NCBI RefSeq assembly: GCF_036711975.1
Contig: NW_027248940.1
Location: forward strand, 4,278,001 to 4,342,000
Length of the DNA: 64,000 nucleotides
Source of the DNA: Onthophagus taurus
Taxonomy: Eukaryota > Arthropoda > Insecta > Coleoptera > Scarabaeidae
Direction of reading: 5' to 3'
Position numbers and translations under genes: made by a program. The notes beneath the pieces are model-generated. The model was given only the letters and a program-made list of their open reading frames with translations. It did no database searches and had not been told where the DNA came from. How positions within the stretch are numbered: the stretch's first letter is position 1; each line of letters starts with the position of its first letter. Below are positions 1 to 11,685 of this stretch, one piece after another.

Positions 1-469
1 TGTTAACGAATAACTTGTTATTAAATTTAATTGTTTTCTTCTAAAACTATAAAGTATATAAAATGGTTTTTAGTTTTTTAAACTATATGCAACAGACTTA
101 AGCTGTTTCACATTTAATAACAAAACAAATTTTTATTTTGAAAGTGACCTAAGTCCTTTCAAGGTAAGCAAGGACATATTATACACTTAATAATAGCAAT
201 TTTTTAATAGGAATTATAAAATTAACTCTCTTAAATACGATTTAGCATTGCGAGTTAACCACATATCCTACATATATTTTTAATTTTGTAAAAACGCAAA
301 ACCTTAAATATGTCAAATTAAAGATAAATGAACTTAGGCTACTTTCAAAATAAACGGCTCATATAAAAGTCTTTATTTATGTTAAATGAATTTTTAAACA
401 GTCTTTTTTGTTTTAGGTTCACAAAGAATCTCGGGAGCAAGAACTGTGACCCGTAAATACTTATTCGAC
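1..469. other. AT-rich sequence, no gene seen
   Basis: I see no open frame, RNA gene or terminal repeat in this stretch. A polypyrimidine run ending in TTTTAG near 415 could be a splice acceptor for the Transib-like pseudogene that follows, but nothing upstream supports an exon. Confidence 0.4.
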
Positions 470-581
470 CGCATGCAGAGCTTTAATTTGCCTAACTTCT
501 GTCATGCGGAGCGTACTCAGAAGAACAAATTAAGACCTTTAAATCCACCTTTTCTCACTTTAAAAGCCAATTAAGACAAAG

Positions 582-1037
582 GTGGTCAAAGGCTCAGAAG
601 AAGGAAGGTGTTTTGCAAATACAATGATTAAGATTCGGTCTAATGTAGAAGAAGGCGTGATCGTTCATGCTGCTCAGATTCAGTTGCGGAAAAGTGGAAA
701 ACGAAATGCTTCCGATATATTAAAAGAAATCACCAATACTAGTCCGAAACGTGCAACAAAATATAAGAGGGCATTTTCTGAAATAAGAAAAGAACAAACT
801 GGCCCTCTTACACCATTGCAAGCATTGGCAATGTTTGTAGAAGCTGATTTAAGTCGTCGACAGTACGAAATAATTAGATATACCAACAAAAAGTTCTTCC
901 CTTGTTACAGCCTTTTACAAAAGACAAAACAAGAATGTTACCCACCGCCAGAGGCATGCAAAGTAACAAGTACCTGCGCTGAAAGCGAATTACAATCTTT
1001 GATTGATCTAACCGTAAGGAACTGTAGGATTAAATGA
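582..1037 (+). pseudogene. Transib/RAG1-like transposase, N-terminal fragment
   Basis: This is the N-terminal part of a transposase of the Transib superfamily, the group that includes vertebrate RAG1. The open frame has the family block in which LTPLQALAMFVEADLS leads into RRQYEIIR, a PCYSLL segment and a Cys-Tyr-Pro-Pro motif, then a leucine-rich helix (ELQSLIDLTV). Related reading in another frame starts near 500, so the listed Met is probably not the real start. The frame ends in stops before a different transposon begins at 1100. The C-terminal half resumes at 4487. The family call comes from remembered conserved blocks, so an alignment is needed to settle it. Confidence 0.6.
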
Positions 1038-1848
1038 GAAAGAACGAGATAGCCAAAAGATAATATGTAAATGAGGTTGTGACGGATCTCAGCAATCTAC
1101 CCAGTAAACAAGAAACATCTGTGAAACATTTCAATTTTAACGTACAGTGAATCATGAAACATCTTAGAACTACGTTTCATATACGTGACAGATACGATTT
1201 TTACGGAAAGTATCTAAAGATATGTATCAAATACATTTTAGTAGAAATATTTATGAAATAGCATTAAAATATGTAGCAGAAACATTGCATTTGCAACATT
1301 TCGCTACAAATGTGTCTGAAACATGTCTGGAATATCTTCATCAGCGCCTGTGAACGTATGCGCATGTGCCAAGCCGCGGTGACACGTTAGCGTCTTGTCA
1401 CATCTTGTTCAATCTTGTTCTAGTGTTCTGTTCTCAGTTCGAATGAATTCGAATCGTTCGAATATTGGTTTAGAATGGCGCAGGTAAGTTTTGTATAAGT
1501 TCTTTTATATATCACCACTAGATTTAGCTAATGAAAATACGGCTGGTGAACACTATTTAAAGAAAGAATTTTACGTTTTCATATATTTTAGTGGCAGTTA
1601 GGAAGAGCTTCAATTTAACTGATAAAGAATATAAACTGGTAGTAAGCAAATGGTTACGACAAGCGAATTTACGTTATAATAGGCGAAATAAGGAAACCGC
1701 AGATGAGACACGATAATAATAAAGAATATTGTTATTTTCTTTTAGTATTCTTTCTTTCGTCTCGTAGAAATACTGAAAACGTAGTGCAAGAATCGCAGCT
1801 CAAATATGAAACAAATTTAAAAATTTTGTGATGCCATTTCTCCATATA

Positions 1849-3705
1849 CAGGGTGGTGTCCATTTAATGTGAGACAAGCGATTATCTCGAAAACGGTTTA
1901 TTTTACATAAAAATGAAAGTTCTTCTGTGCGAAAGGGGAAACCATATGACGATAATATTTTTTGACCTTGACCTTATTTTCAAAGTTATATGAAGGTCAC
2001 GACCAATTTTTTAAATGACACCCTGTATGTTTTATTGTAAAATCTGAATCTGTAAATTAAAAAAATGTACTGTTTGGTTTTGCCAGTACAATGGCAAAAC
2101 ATCTTTTGAAAAAAATTGAAACTTCTTCAGAAACAATTAACTAACGTTTATAATCTAGCAAGAACAAATGGAATGTATGAATTTTTAACATTTTCCTACC
2201 CGCTTCGATACATTGTCTTTAGATCTTAATTTTTAGAATACTATTTAAGAATGCTCAACAAAAAAAATCCAGAAGAGGTACATCGGGTGATCTGGCTCAA
2301 TGCCTTTGGATTGCCTTTGTCAATTTGATAATAGATTAACGCATAAAAAACAAGAGTTCATGGAACTGCTTATGTCGACATTTTCAGAATATCGCTTTCA
2401 GAGATTTAATTGCTTGAATTGTTTTAAAATGCAACAGGTAACACTAAATTTGCATAAAACCTGCTTGGCAAAAAATTCTGAATTCTTTCCATCGTTTTAC
2501 ATTAAGGCAAAGTGTTTAAACTAAGTCATTAAATCGTGCATACTCTAAGTGTGGCAGAAAAATTCGAAGTGATTTTTATTTATGGATAAAGTGGCAGAAA
2601 TGTTGCAGATAGTATAGCTTTGTATCGAGAAGACTTTCCTGATCGAAATACGCCTCGAGAAGTACTTTTTACAGAGTTGTGAATAATTTTACTAACACTG
2701 GAAATGTGGAATGAAGAAAAAAAACTCGGCGAACAACTATAACTACGGAAGGAAAGGAAATTGCGGAAAAAAGGAAAATCCTCAAGTTAGCACTCGACGA
2801 CATAGGTTTGACGCCGGAATATCGAAGACCAGCATTTTAAGAATATTAAAGCGCAACAAGTATCACCCATACCACATTTCATTGCATCAACAGTTTTATG
2901 GAGGTGATTTTGAAAATCGATTAATATTTTATCAATGGACACAAGAACGAATGCGGTTGGACGTCAATTTCTTTGGTAACGTGCTATTCTCGGATGAGTT
3001 TACTGTTACAAACAAAGGACAAGTCAATAGACATAACATGCGTTATTGGAGCGTTGAAAATGCGAGATGGTTGTGTGAAGTAGAACATCAACGACCTTGG
3101 TCGGTTAATGTTTGGTGTGGCATAATTGGTGATAAATGGATCGGTCTATACTTTATTGATGGTATGCTGAATGGGGAGAAGTACCAAAATTTTTAGATGA
3201 CGTCTTACCAACCTGACTTGTAAATTTGAGCAGGGAAGAAAGACAAAATATGTGGCTGCAAAATGTTGGGTGTCCAGTACATTTTTCACATATTGCACGT
3301 GAAGCTTTAGATCGGGATTATGCTGGGGGACGGATTGGAAGAGGAGGTCCAATTTCCTGGTCTGCCAGATCACCTGATTTAACACCTCTTGATTTTTTTG
3401 TGGGGCATCGTTAAGGATACTGTTTATCGTGAAGTAGCGACTACGCCAGAAAACATGAAAAACCGAATAAGAATGCGTGCAGAAATAGTAGCCAAAAAAA
3501 CCTTTTAAGATGTAAAGAAAGTTTTAGTAGAAGGGTTAATAAATATATTGAAGTGGGTGGGGAAATATTTGAACATTTATTATAAATTTTATACTTGTTG
3601 ATTAATAGTATAGTTTAATCATTTTTTTTATAAATAAACAATATTTAAAACTATTTGAATAAAAAAATTATTTAGATTTTGTCTCACGTTAAATGGACCA
3701 ACCTG
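1849..3705. mobile_element. Mariner-type element, DD41D group, degraded
   Basis: The left terminus CAGGGTGGTGTCCATTTAA and the right terminus, whose complement reads CAGGTTGGTCCATTTAACG, form imperfect inverted repeats flanked by TA. The 1.86 kb length is large for a ~1.3 kb family. The first 177 bp (1849-2025) end in TTTAAATGACACCCTG, itself an inverted copy of the left end, so a short MITE-like unit may be nested in or sharing the left end. The stretch 2026-2540 has no recognisable coding. Confidence 0.75.
2539..3560 (+). pseudogene. DD41D mariner transposase, broken
   Basis: The piece at 2549-2700 matches the usual N-terminal helix-turn-helix start (FEVIFIYG followed by the FPDRNTP block) but holds stop codons. 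The main frame (2711-3196) carries the first catalytic Asp in FSDEF and the SVNVWCGIIGD strand. A frameshift then leads to 3226-3414, with the third Asp in RSPDLTPLDFF. The second catalytic site reads QNVGCP where relatives have H/N-D-G-A/C-P, so that Asp is Val. With a frameshift, stops and a lost catalytic residue this copy cannot make an active enzyme. A C-terminal tail in another frame continues to about 3560. Confidence 0.8.
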
Positions 3706-4391
3706 TATGTATGTATATGTAGTTTTGTACTTTTATGTAAGTTATTCAAATTTTAGCAAAATTTCTTAATCTTGAAGAATCATAAAAAAATTCTCATCTC
3801 AAATTAAAGACTATGTTTCAATTAAAACACATATAATATGACTACAAGTAAAGAATACCTATTTATTTTTTAAAAATCTTATTGCTATAAGTGAGACCAC
3901 ATGTTGTAATATTCTTTTTATCAAGAAAAAAGTGTCAGTATTACAAAATAAGAAAAACGAAAAAAACAATTCCACAACTGTAGTACATCTTTTGTGGTAC
4001 ATTACTTGTTTTATTGTATTATCTGACATGCAAATTGTCATGTAACTGTTTTTGGTCAGTTATTTTGTAATACTGATAGTTTTTAATTTGTTTACAAATA
4101 AGAATTTTATTTTAGTTACCAATTTAATATATTTTGTATAAATATTTACTAAATATATTTAATGCATACCTACTCTTATACTTACTTTATTTGTCCTAAT
4201 CAATGAGAAAATAGAATCGTAGAAATTATTGATTGATAATTATGAAATTTGGCACAGTAGGCGTAAGTAATAAGTATAGCACTTCTATTAACAGTAATTG
4301 TCAACTGTATGTTGCAGAAACATTTCAATAGAAACGTTTCAATGAAACATAAAAAGGGCCGGACATTAGCAGTTTCAGACACGTTTCAACT
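3706..4391. other. Right part of the GAAACAT element, non-coding
   Basis: AT-rich DNA between the mariner and the right terminus of the 1100-4477 element. The last ~200 bp hold the clustered GAAACAT and GTTTCA motifs that mirror those at 1110-1330. No reading frame here resembles a protein I know. Confidence 0.5.
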
Positions 4392-4486
4392 ATGTTTCAG
4401 AAATATGTCGAAGAAACATTTCATGTTTCAATAATATGTATCAGAAATGTTTCTGAAACGCAAATTTGTTTACTGGGTAAGTATAA

Positions 4487-5590
4487 ACAAAAATTTGAAA
4501 ATGATGCTGACTCAGATGCTAATATATTTCAGAGCTGTTTCGTCTCTCTACGATTGGTTTGTGGCCAAGATGAAAAAAAGATTGTATGGGAAAACCCAAC
4601 ACCCTCTTCTCCACGATATTGCCGGCCAATTAGGTTTCGTTTCGTAAAAGAGAGTACCGTCATAACGGAAGAAGACATTAATTATGTCAAAAACTTTACT
4701 GATTCACTAACGGTAACAGAGGTTTATTTAAATGGGGAAAAATTTTTAGTGAAACAATCATTCATCATGACAATGGTAGACAGTAAAGTCTGCAATGCTG
4801 CCACAGGCACGAAATCCACAAGTTGGTGCTACATATGCGGCGCAACTTCTAAGGATTTCAACTGATTAGATGTTAAAAAAAGATCGTCTTTTCGAAAACA
4901 TTCTCCGCTCGGCGTATAAATTGCCTGTAAAAAAATACAAAGAGAGGAAAACAGAAGTCGAAAAAAAAATCGAAAATGAGAATAAGAAACTGGAAATTCA
5001 AGCCAGATTTCGAAAAGAAACTGGTTTGATGGTAGATATGCCAAAGGCAAATTTCGGCAACACTAATGACGGCAATACAAGCAGAAGATTTTTTAAAGAT
5101 CCTCAGTTAGCTTCTGATATAACGGGTATTAGTCATGAACTAATATACAGATTAAAAGTCATACTAGAAACGATTTCGAGTGGACATATAATCGATCCTG
5201 ATAAATATGATACTGCTCGCTTATATGTCGATCTATATCCTTAGCATCCTATGACACCAACAATGCACAAAATCCTTATCCATGGTGCAGTTATAATAAA
5301 AAATGCATTGTTACCCAATGGGGCAGCTCTCCGAAGAGGCCGCGGAAGCGCGTAATAAGCATTTTAGGTCATACCGCCAAGACTTCGCTCGAAAATTTTC
5401 TAGAGACAACTGCAACAGAGACATTTTTAACCGGCTTCTTTTGACTTCGGACCCTCTGTTAAGTAGCATGAGAAGGGTAAAAAGTAGAAAACTTAATTCT
5501 TTCTTGCCAGAAACAATTGCTCTACTTATGCCTGCGAATCCGAATGAACTTGGTCATTCTTCTGATGAACATTTGTCTGAAAACTTATAG
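4487..5590 (+). pseudogene. Transib/RAG1-like transposase, C-terminal fragment
   Basis: This is the C-terminal half of the gene begun at 582. It has RYCRPIRFRF, then CYICGAT (a zinc-type Cys pair), a lysine-rich segment, then TNDGNTSRRFF, and finally MHKILIHG followed by LSEEAAEARNKHFRSYR. The last two blocks line up with RAG1 positions around its ARRLM segment and the catalytic Glu region (SEGNESGNKLFRRFR), which is the main reason for the family call. Stops at about 4862 and 5242 and frame changes show it is dead. The sequence between CYICGAT and the lysine-rich part is shorter than I expect for the family. An AATAAA signal lies at about 5614. Confidence 0.65.
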
Positions 5591-6211
5591 TTTTTTTGGT
5601 GTTTTTTGTTTTAAATAAATACGTCTCGATTTAATATTAAAACCTTTGTTTCATTTACTAATATCGTTTAGAATCAATATCGAACATAAAATAATTTTGG
5701 CCGCGTATATAGTAAGTATCAATCTATCAAAACAAGCTATATTTTATTGGTGACCCCGACGCAAAACGCAATACGAAAAATAATTTGTAGTCCGAGTCTC
5801 GACGTGATGCCCAATACGAAAAATAATTTGGAATCCGAATCTTTATATTCCCTTATACCTTGAATCCTTATATTTCCACTCAATTATTAGAAAAGTCAAA
5901 ACAAGGTGAAGAACAATTATCTATTGAGTATGCTTCAAAAATTGGAGGAGAAGCTGATGTTGGAACGATAGAAAAATCAGCGAAAATATAGGAAAACAGA
6001 AAGACCCGACGTCACATTGATTCGGCAACTTGGTGGAAGATATTAGCTTAAGATACATTTTAAATCATTATGTTTGGAGGTGGATCTGCGCAGTGAGTAC
6101 CCCTTTTCAGTACGGAGATATAAAAGACCTCTCAATATCAAAATTTTAACAAATCATTAACAAACAAGAATTATTAATCATCTCAAAATTTTTTCTTAAC
6201 TTTGATTCGTT
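5591..6211 (+). other. Leader-like region of a Gypsy element
   Basis: The motif TTGGTGACCCCGAC at 5747-5760 resembles the junction of LTR end and primer-binding region in many insect Gypsy elements. A 31-bp phrase with AATACGAAAAATAATTTG occurs twice (about 5770 and 5811). A gag-like frame follows at 6212. I could not pair the upstream sequence with a second LTR. Confidence 0.4.
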
Positions 6212-7222
6212 ATGTTGGGAAGTGATGAAGCACCAGGATCGCCAGACCATATTGGGGCAGTCAATATGAAACTACCTCGCTTTTGGGCTGCACGTCCAGA
6301 AACGTGGTTCTGGCAAATTGAGTCTTGAGAACAGTTTGCCTTTAGTAGGATCACTAACGATCGTACCAAGTTTATTTCTATAGTCGATTTAATTAACACA
6401 ATTCCGGCGAAGGATGCATACGGGTGTATAAAGAGAGCAATCATTCGCCGTTTTTCCTTAAGTGAGGAAAAATTACTTATTGATCTGCTCTCCAGCACAC
6501 ACATGAGGGACCAGAAGCCCTCAGAGTTTTATCGAGAGCTTTTGGCCTCCATTGGAGACTCTCAACTGGTGAGCGCAGATCTGCTTCTCAGATTGTGGCG
6601 TAATAGACTGCCAAAGTCTATTTCAGTAGCTCTCCTAGCATCGGGGAAAGAAGAGACCACCGACTTATTTGCAATGACTGATAAGATATAATAATAATAA
6701 TAATGCCTTTATTGGGAAGCTCTTTCGAATTCCTCATTAGAAAATCAAAATTTTAAAACCAATTTCCCAGAAACTTCTAATAAGAATTTCCAACGGCCGA
6801 AATTCGAATTTCCGTCCACTTCTACTGCTTCTTCAACATTGACTCCAATTCCGTGTTTACAACAGACAACCTTGAATGATGTATTAAAGGCATTTGACAA
6901 TTTCACAACAAAATGTCAAAATATATTTTCTACATTTTCACAAAAACAATCTGTTGTGGACGCACAGATTGCGTCAATAACTCAAACATTTAGTAACTGC
7001 AACAATTTTGACAGTGGTCGTTGTTGTAATCATTGTTCACTTAAGCAACATTCGAATTTTCGCTCAAGGTCTACTTCTAAAAGTCCTTCAAGAAGTGACA
7101 ACAATTGCGGAATTTGCAAATTTCGTTTTGGTGATAAAGCAAGGTATTGCCAAGGGAGTTGGTGTAAATTCAACTCATCATTTACTGAAAAATCAAAGGT
7201 TTCAAATCAAAAAAACTTATAA
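6212..7222 (+). pseudogene. Gypsy-type gag polyprotein remnant
   Basis: The frame opened by the ATG at 6212 has the gag signature of insect Gypsy elements: VNMKLPRFWAARPETWF, then an in-frame TGA, ITNDRTKF, a segment ending RRFSLSEEKLLIDLL, KPSEFYRELL and LLLRLWRNRLPKSI. It stops at about 6689 just before a short AT-rich insertion, then resumes as a proline- and serine-rich part and a Cys/His cluster (about 7110-7175, CGICKFRFGDKARYC) like the short nucleocapsid-type motif of this clade. No protease, RT or integrase follows in place. Two disruptions mark it as inactive. Confidence 0.7.
6690..6716 (-). repeat. Tiny LINE 3' tail, (ATA)n plus CCTTTATT
   Basis: An ATA run followed by TGCCTTTATTGGG interrupts the gag frame. 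The LINE at 28.2 kb ends, on the same strand, in an AAT run followed by CCTTTATT. The likeness suggests a few bases of LINE 3' end left by an extremely truncated insertion. Confidence 0.35.
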
Positions 7223-7467
7223 AAGTTTCAATAGAGATTAAAAATAAGGGTTTAAATATGTTATGGTTATTAAAAATAACTTTATTAACGAACAGATTAA
7301 CAATTACACTTAATGAATACATAGAGAACTATACTAACTAACTTGCTTAACTTAGATGACGTAGGATCCTCTGACAGATCCAGGTCATACAGTAATGAAA
7401 TCTTACTACTATAAGAATACGTTCTTCATATTCTCATACAGATCTCGTATGTAGTGGTACTTTACAT

Positions 7468-10400
7468 TTATGTGTTTCGTTCGTCTATGAAACACAGGTT
7501 CTTAACTAACGCTATCGCACTTTGGTTATCACACAAAAGCACCGGACACCCAACAAAACCTGTCAATTCACTAAACAATCGCGACAACCACACACTTTCT
7601 TTCGCTGCTTCGTTGGCTGCGACGTATTCGGCCTCGGTTGTAGATAAAGCCACCAAGTTCTGCTTTCTGCTACTCCATGATATGGCTCCCCCTGCATAAA
7701 TGCTCACTGTGCCACTGGTAGAGCGCCCTGATGTCCAATTTCCTGCGTGATCTGCATCACTAGACACTACGAAATCTTCCAATGAATCCATCTTATAAAG
7801 AATTCCTAAATTCATTATTCATCGTAGGTACTGATGTATGTAAGGAAACGGAAGTGCATGCGTTCCCGCACACCGCACTTAGGCCCCATTGGACCCCTTG
7901 TGCATACTCCCAACATAACCTCTTTTCACATCAACCAGTCTAGGGAATTACCGAAGGCCAGGATATTACTCAGAGGTAAATTCCTGATATCATCTGTGGT
8001 CGGCCGTGCCTCTCCGAGGGTCCTCATTCTGAGGTCTGCTAAAGAGGGGCAATCACACAAGATGTGTCTAGCGGTCTCGTCGTTCTGTTCACAGGCTCGA
8101 CAGAGAGGAGAATTTGCAAGCTTCATATTGTGAAGGTGCTTGTTTACCTTACAGTGTCCCGTGAGGAGACCTATGGCTAATCGAAGGGCGTTTTTTCCAA
8201 GCCCTACGAAAAACTGAGCTGTAGATTTCGAAGGATATTTTAACAAATCCTTAGGTACCGATAAATCGTCTTAACCCGCACCCAATCTAGTTTGGTGGGC
8301 TTCGATACCTTCCTCGCCACCATCAACACGGCGTACGCTATATCAGGTCGAGTTCCCGTTGCTAGATATTGTAGGCATCCTACAGTTTCTCGGTAAGGCA
8401 TGTTATCTTCAATTTCGATGTTTTCTTCGTTCTTATCGATTGGCATAGTTGGTAGACCAGCCGGCTTTGCACTCGTCATACCAAATCTTTCGATTATTTT
8501 CCTGATGTAACTTGACTGGTGGATAAATATTCCGTCTTGCTTTTTCTCAATTTGGATGACGTTACAGTTCCTTCCGTCACCCTAAATTCGGACTGAAGCG
8601 CACACCTGTTCCTGTATCTCAGTCCCATCCGACCCTGCTATTAATCCGTCATCAACGTAGACGACAAGAAACAATTTGTTTTTTCCTCTTTCACAAATAT
8701 ACAGACATGGATCTGCTAAGCTTTCATGGAACTCGTGTATCAGCAGGAACTTTTTAAAACGTGCACCCCAACATCGTGGGGCCTGCTTTAACCCATACAC
8801 CGATTTTTGTAAACGGCAAACGCGATCCGTTCCATCCTCAAATCCTTCGGGTTGCTGCATATATATCTTTTCTTATATTTCGCCGTATAGAAACGCGGTT
8901 TTTATATCAAACTGGCGTAGTTTGAGGTTGTGCGTGCCCGTCACTCCAAGCAATGCCCGAATCGTGTCGTACCGTGCGACGGGGGAATACAATTCATCGT
9001 AGTCTACTCCCGGCTTCTATGCGCAACCCTTTACAACCAGCCGCGCTTTGACCTTATCGACGGTCCCATCCGGCTTCTATTTTAAACGGAAAACCCATCG
9101 GTTTCGGAGCAGACTCTTTCCCTTTGGCAAGTCAACCAGCTGCCATGTTTCGTTTTCTTTATGTGAAACCATTTCCTCAACCATTGCCTCCTTCCACATA
9201 CGAGCATTCTCGGAGGTGGTCGCCTCTTCAAATGTTGAGGGTATTCCACTAGCAATGAATGCATAGTAGGCAGAGTCTTTGAGGGTGCTTGTGTCTAGAT
9301 TCTATGGGAGGGAAAGGGGAGGTAGAGAAAGTCGTTGGTAAATTGTATTTTTCAATTAATCATTTAGATTGAATTTTAATTGAATGAAGTTTATTAATGG
9401 TAAATGTATAGGTGTAGTACCTTTTGGTGGAGCACCTTAAGATTCAAATTTTTATTAATTTATCTTTAAACGATATATAGAGTGTCTAGATTCTCCATGA
9501 TGTAATCGTCGAAGCGTTTGGGTAGTTTTCTATCTCGCACAGGACGCTTGTTCGTGACTATACATTCCGATTTCTGACAGGGTTCCTCGTCCGGATCTTC
9601 CAGGTCTGCTTCTTTTTCATTCAGTGGTTGCGGCTGCTGTGGTTCCTCCATCGATTCTTCTGCGTCGTCAATGGGATACGTGGACTCGCTTTCAAATTTT
9701 ACGTTGCACGATCTAACCAGATCGCGACGTCCGTTCCGTAGATACGATAACCGTCAGAGCCTTCATACCCAACCAGCAGACCAGGCTCGCTTTTTGAACC
9801 GAACTTTTCTCTTCGATGACACACAGGTAGTAAATACCAGACCTTCGTACCGAAAACTCTAAGGCGATTTATATCGAAGTAATTATCCTTTTGGTACCAT
9901 TATTCTATGGGCGTTTTGTTGTCTACTGATGTTGGGGCTGTGTGGTTTAATATAAATACTGCCGTGTTACACGCCTCGGCCCATAGTTTCGTAGGTAGAC
10001 CCTTCTGGTTGAGCATCGCACGTGCCGCTTCACCCACGGTGCGATTTTCTCGTTCAGCGGCACCGTTCTGCTGAGGAGTTTCTGTCATAGAAATTCTTGT
10101 TTTATGCCAAACTTCGACAACACTTCCTTGACAGCTTGATTAATGAATTCTGTACCAGCATCGCACAGAAGAGTTTTCACCTGTACACCGCCTGTCTTCG
10201 CTTCGTTTAGGAAGTCTTCTATACATTTTGGGGTTTCGCTTTTCGCTTTAAAGCAATACAGGTTAGACCATTTGAGCATTTGGGCAATCCACGCATCTGC
10301 CCTGATGGTGCTGACGTAGCTGGACAGCGCCATAATTTTCCCAACTACTTCGTTGTTATACTACCCTTGCCGCCACTTTGCTTCCTGCCACTGTTGTCAA

Positions 10401-10680
10401 CTGCACGTTTCTCTTGACATTTCGCTGCTATGTGTCCACGCTGACCGTAGTTGTAACATTTAAATGGGAATTTTGTTTTCTTTTCTGCATCTTTCTTGGT
10501 ACTTGGTGTTCTGACACTGGATTTTGTTGGTTTTGGTCGCAGCGCTATCATGTTACCTTCAACGCCCCCTCGTATTCTTTCCTCGTGATTACGCATTCTT
10601 TCTGTCAGAACGTCCAGGAGCCGTGTTTGCTCTGGTTCTGTTTCCCAGACCGTCTTGACTGGAATGTACTCCGCCGGTAA
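7468..10680 (-). pseudogene. Copia-type gag-pol, degraded
   Basis: Read on the minus strand, the order is gag end with a zinc knuckle (10345-10596; CYNYGQRGHIAAKC, whose second Cys is Tyr), integrase core (10085-10333; LLCDAGTEF) and NGAAERENRTVGEAARAML (9900-10080), a linker with NKRPVRDRKLPKRF (9466-9860), reverse transcriptase (8270-9265; WVFRLK, RQFDIKTAFLYGE, SVYGLKQAPRCW, YVDDG) and RNase H (7468-7815; DADHAGN, LSTTEAEYVA). This is the Copia order with integrase before RT. The protease and integrase zinc domain are missing, and the gag end abuts the integrase core. Several frame-internal stops, an AT-rich insertion at 9330-9465 and a LINE at 7836-8251 break it. LTRs were not identified. 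Confidence 0.9.
7836..8251 (-). mobile_element. 5'-truncated LINE fragment with target duplication
   Basis: The fragment sits between the Copia RT and RNase H. It encodes (7926-8246, minus) the C-terminal end of an RNase H-bearing LINE ORF2, including RLAIGLLTGHCKVNKHLH and the Cys-His zinc motif CRACEQNDETARHILCDC. Direct copies TAGGTACTGAT (7825-7835) and TAGGTACCGAT (8252-8262) flank it and make a target-site duplication. Removing the fragment and one copy would rejoin the Copia reading. There is no poly(A) at the 3' end. The clade (R1, Jockey or I group) is not settled by this short piece. Confidence 0.8.
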
Positions 10681-10682
10681 TA

Positions 10683-10940
10683 TACAGGGTGTTCATTTCA
10701 AAACTTTCCACCTCAATTTCTGTAAATCCGGAAGTTTAAAAAGAAAATCACTGAAATAGGTAAAGTCTTGATAGTTCAATAGCCATTTATACTCACCGTC
10801 GGGTATAGATTGAAAATCGATTAAATATACTTGACCTCTGGTCATCAAATCTTTAGAAGTAATCGGTTTTACAACAATTTTTGATACAATTTTATTCTTT
10901 TTTGTTTGACAATATTTACATGACTTCAAGAACATTTCTA
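10683..10940 (-). pseudogene. Integrase fragment, KRBA2/Ginger-like
   Basis: The minus-strand frame has SCKYCQTKKNK, a zinc-binding half, then TRGQVYLIDFQSIPDGEYKW and LLNYQDFT, which is the start of a retroviral-type integrase core (first Asp in LIDFQS) as seen in KRBA2/SCAND3-like host genes and Ginger transposons. It covers perhaps 60 residues. The distal end near 10683 reads TACAGGGTGTTCATTTC, a transposon-terminus type sequence, so the fragment is cut by or fused to another element. Confidence 0.6.
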
Positions 10941-10944
10941 CGCA

Positions 10945-11560
10945 AGGCCTCGGAATAAAATATCAGAATTGAAGCTATTTAAAAATTTCCTCTTCCGAAT
11001 ACAGCTGAACAATTACAGAGATTTTTAGGAATGGTTAATTTTTACCACCGTTTCCTTCCTAACATTTCTAGAATTTTAACGGCATTACATTCTTTGGTTA
11101 CTTCTTATAATTCAAAGAAATTAAAAACAATATCTTCATGGACAATAGAAGATAAAAAGGCATTTGAAGCTACAAAAGAAGCCCTAATCAATTCTGTCCT
11201 TCTTGCTCACCCTTCCCCTACAGATATCTATTCTTTAACCACCGATTGCTCGGATTATGCTATGAGTGCAGTTCTTTCTCAAATAATTGATGAAGTTGCT
11301 TCACCTATAACATTTTTTTCAAAGAAATTAAGTTCTAGTCAGGTAAAATATTCCACTTTTGATAGGGAATTATTGGCAATATACATATTCAGCTATAAAA
11401 CATTTCTTACATGGAAATCAATTTATTGTATTCACTGACCACAAGCCACTAGTAACAGCATTCTTTTCAAAATCAGAGAAATCGCCTAGACAGATAAGAT
11501 ATATTAACTACATTGTAGAATTTACTTCTCAAATTAATTATGTGTACATTATACAATTAT
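10945..11560 (+). pseudogene. Gypsy reverse transcriptase to RNase H fragment
   Basis: The first frame (11031-11438) has RFLGMVNFYHRFLPNI, the end of a Gypsy RT, then a connection region and LTTDCSDYAMSAVLSQ, SPITFFSKKLSSSQVKYSTFDRELLAI, the start of RNase H. A one-base shift leads to HGNQFIVFTDHKPLVTAF (11400-11520). It ends without an integrase. The orientation and divergence differ from the gag at 6.2 kb, so I do not join them. Confidence 0.85.
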
Positions 11561-11685
11561 ACTTACACAGAATTGAACTAACCATTTCTATGTTTTTATT
11601 TATACAGTGTATTTCACTTAAGAAGGAATACACAAAAATATAAAATAAAATAAATATTAAAATATAAAGCGAAATATTAACGGTT

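Larger units (their letters stand above)
1100..4477. mobile_element. DNA transposon with CCCAGTAAAC ends and GAAACAT subterminal repeats
   Basis: The left end CCCAGTAAACAAGAAACAT is matched in inverted orientation at the right end (about 4446-4477), and TA flanks both sides (1098-1099 and 4478-4479). Many copies of GAAACAT or its complement crowd the terminal ~250 bp on each side. The element lies between the two halves of the Transib-like gene, so it inserted into it. A short coding-like stretch at about 1595-1715 follows an intron-like segment after an ATG at 1474, but it is broken and I cannot name its family. A mariner (1849-3705) sits inside. Confidence 0.65.

Noticed and set aside
2300..2524. 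Small gene inside the first mariner
   Set aside because: No family blocks, composition like the non-coding neighbourhood, and no start context or splice sites.
7454..9266. Plus-strand frames in 7454-9266
   Set aside because: They are complements of the minus-strand Copia and LINE coding.
6212..11560. One complete Gypsy element joining the gag at 6.2 kb, RT at 11 kb
   Set aside because: A minus-strand Copia and an integrase scrap lie between, no LTR pair was found, and the pieces need not be one family.
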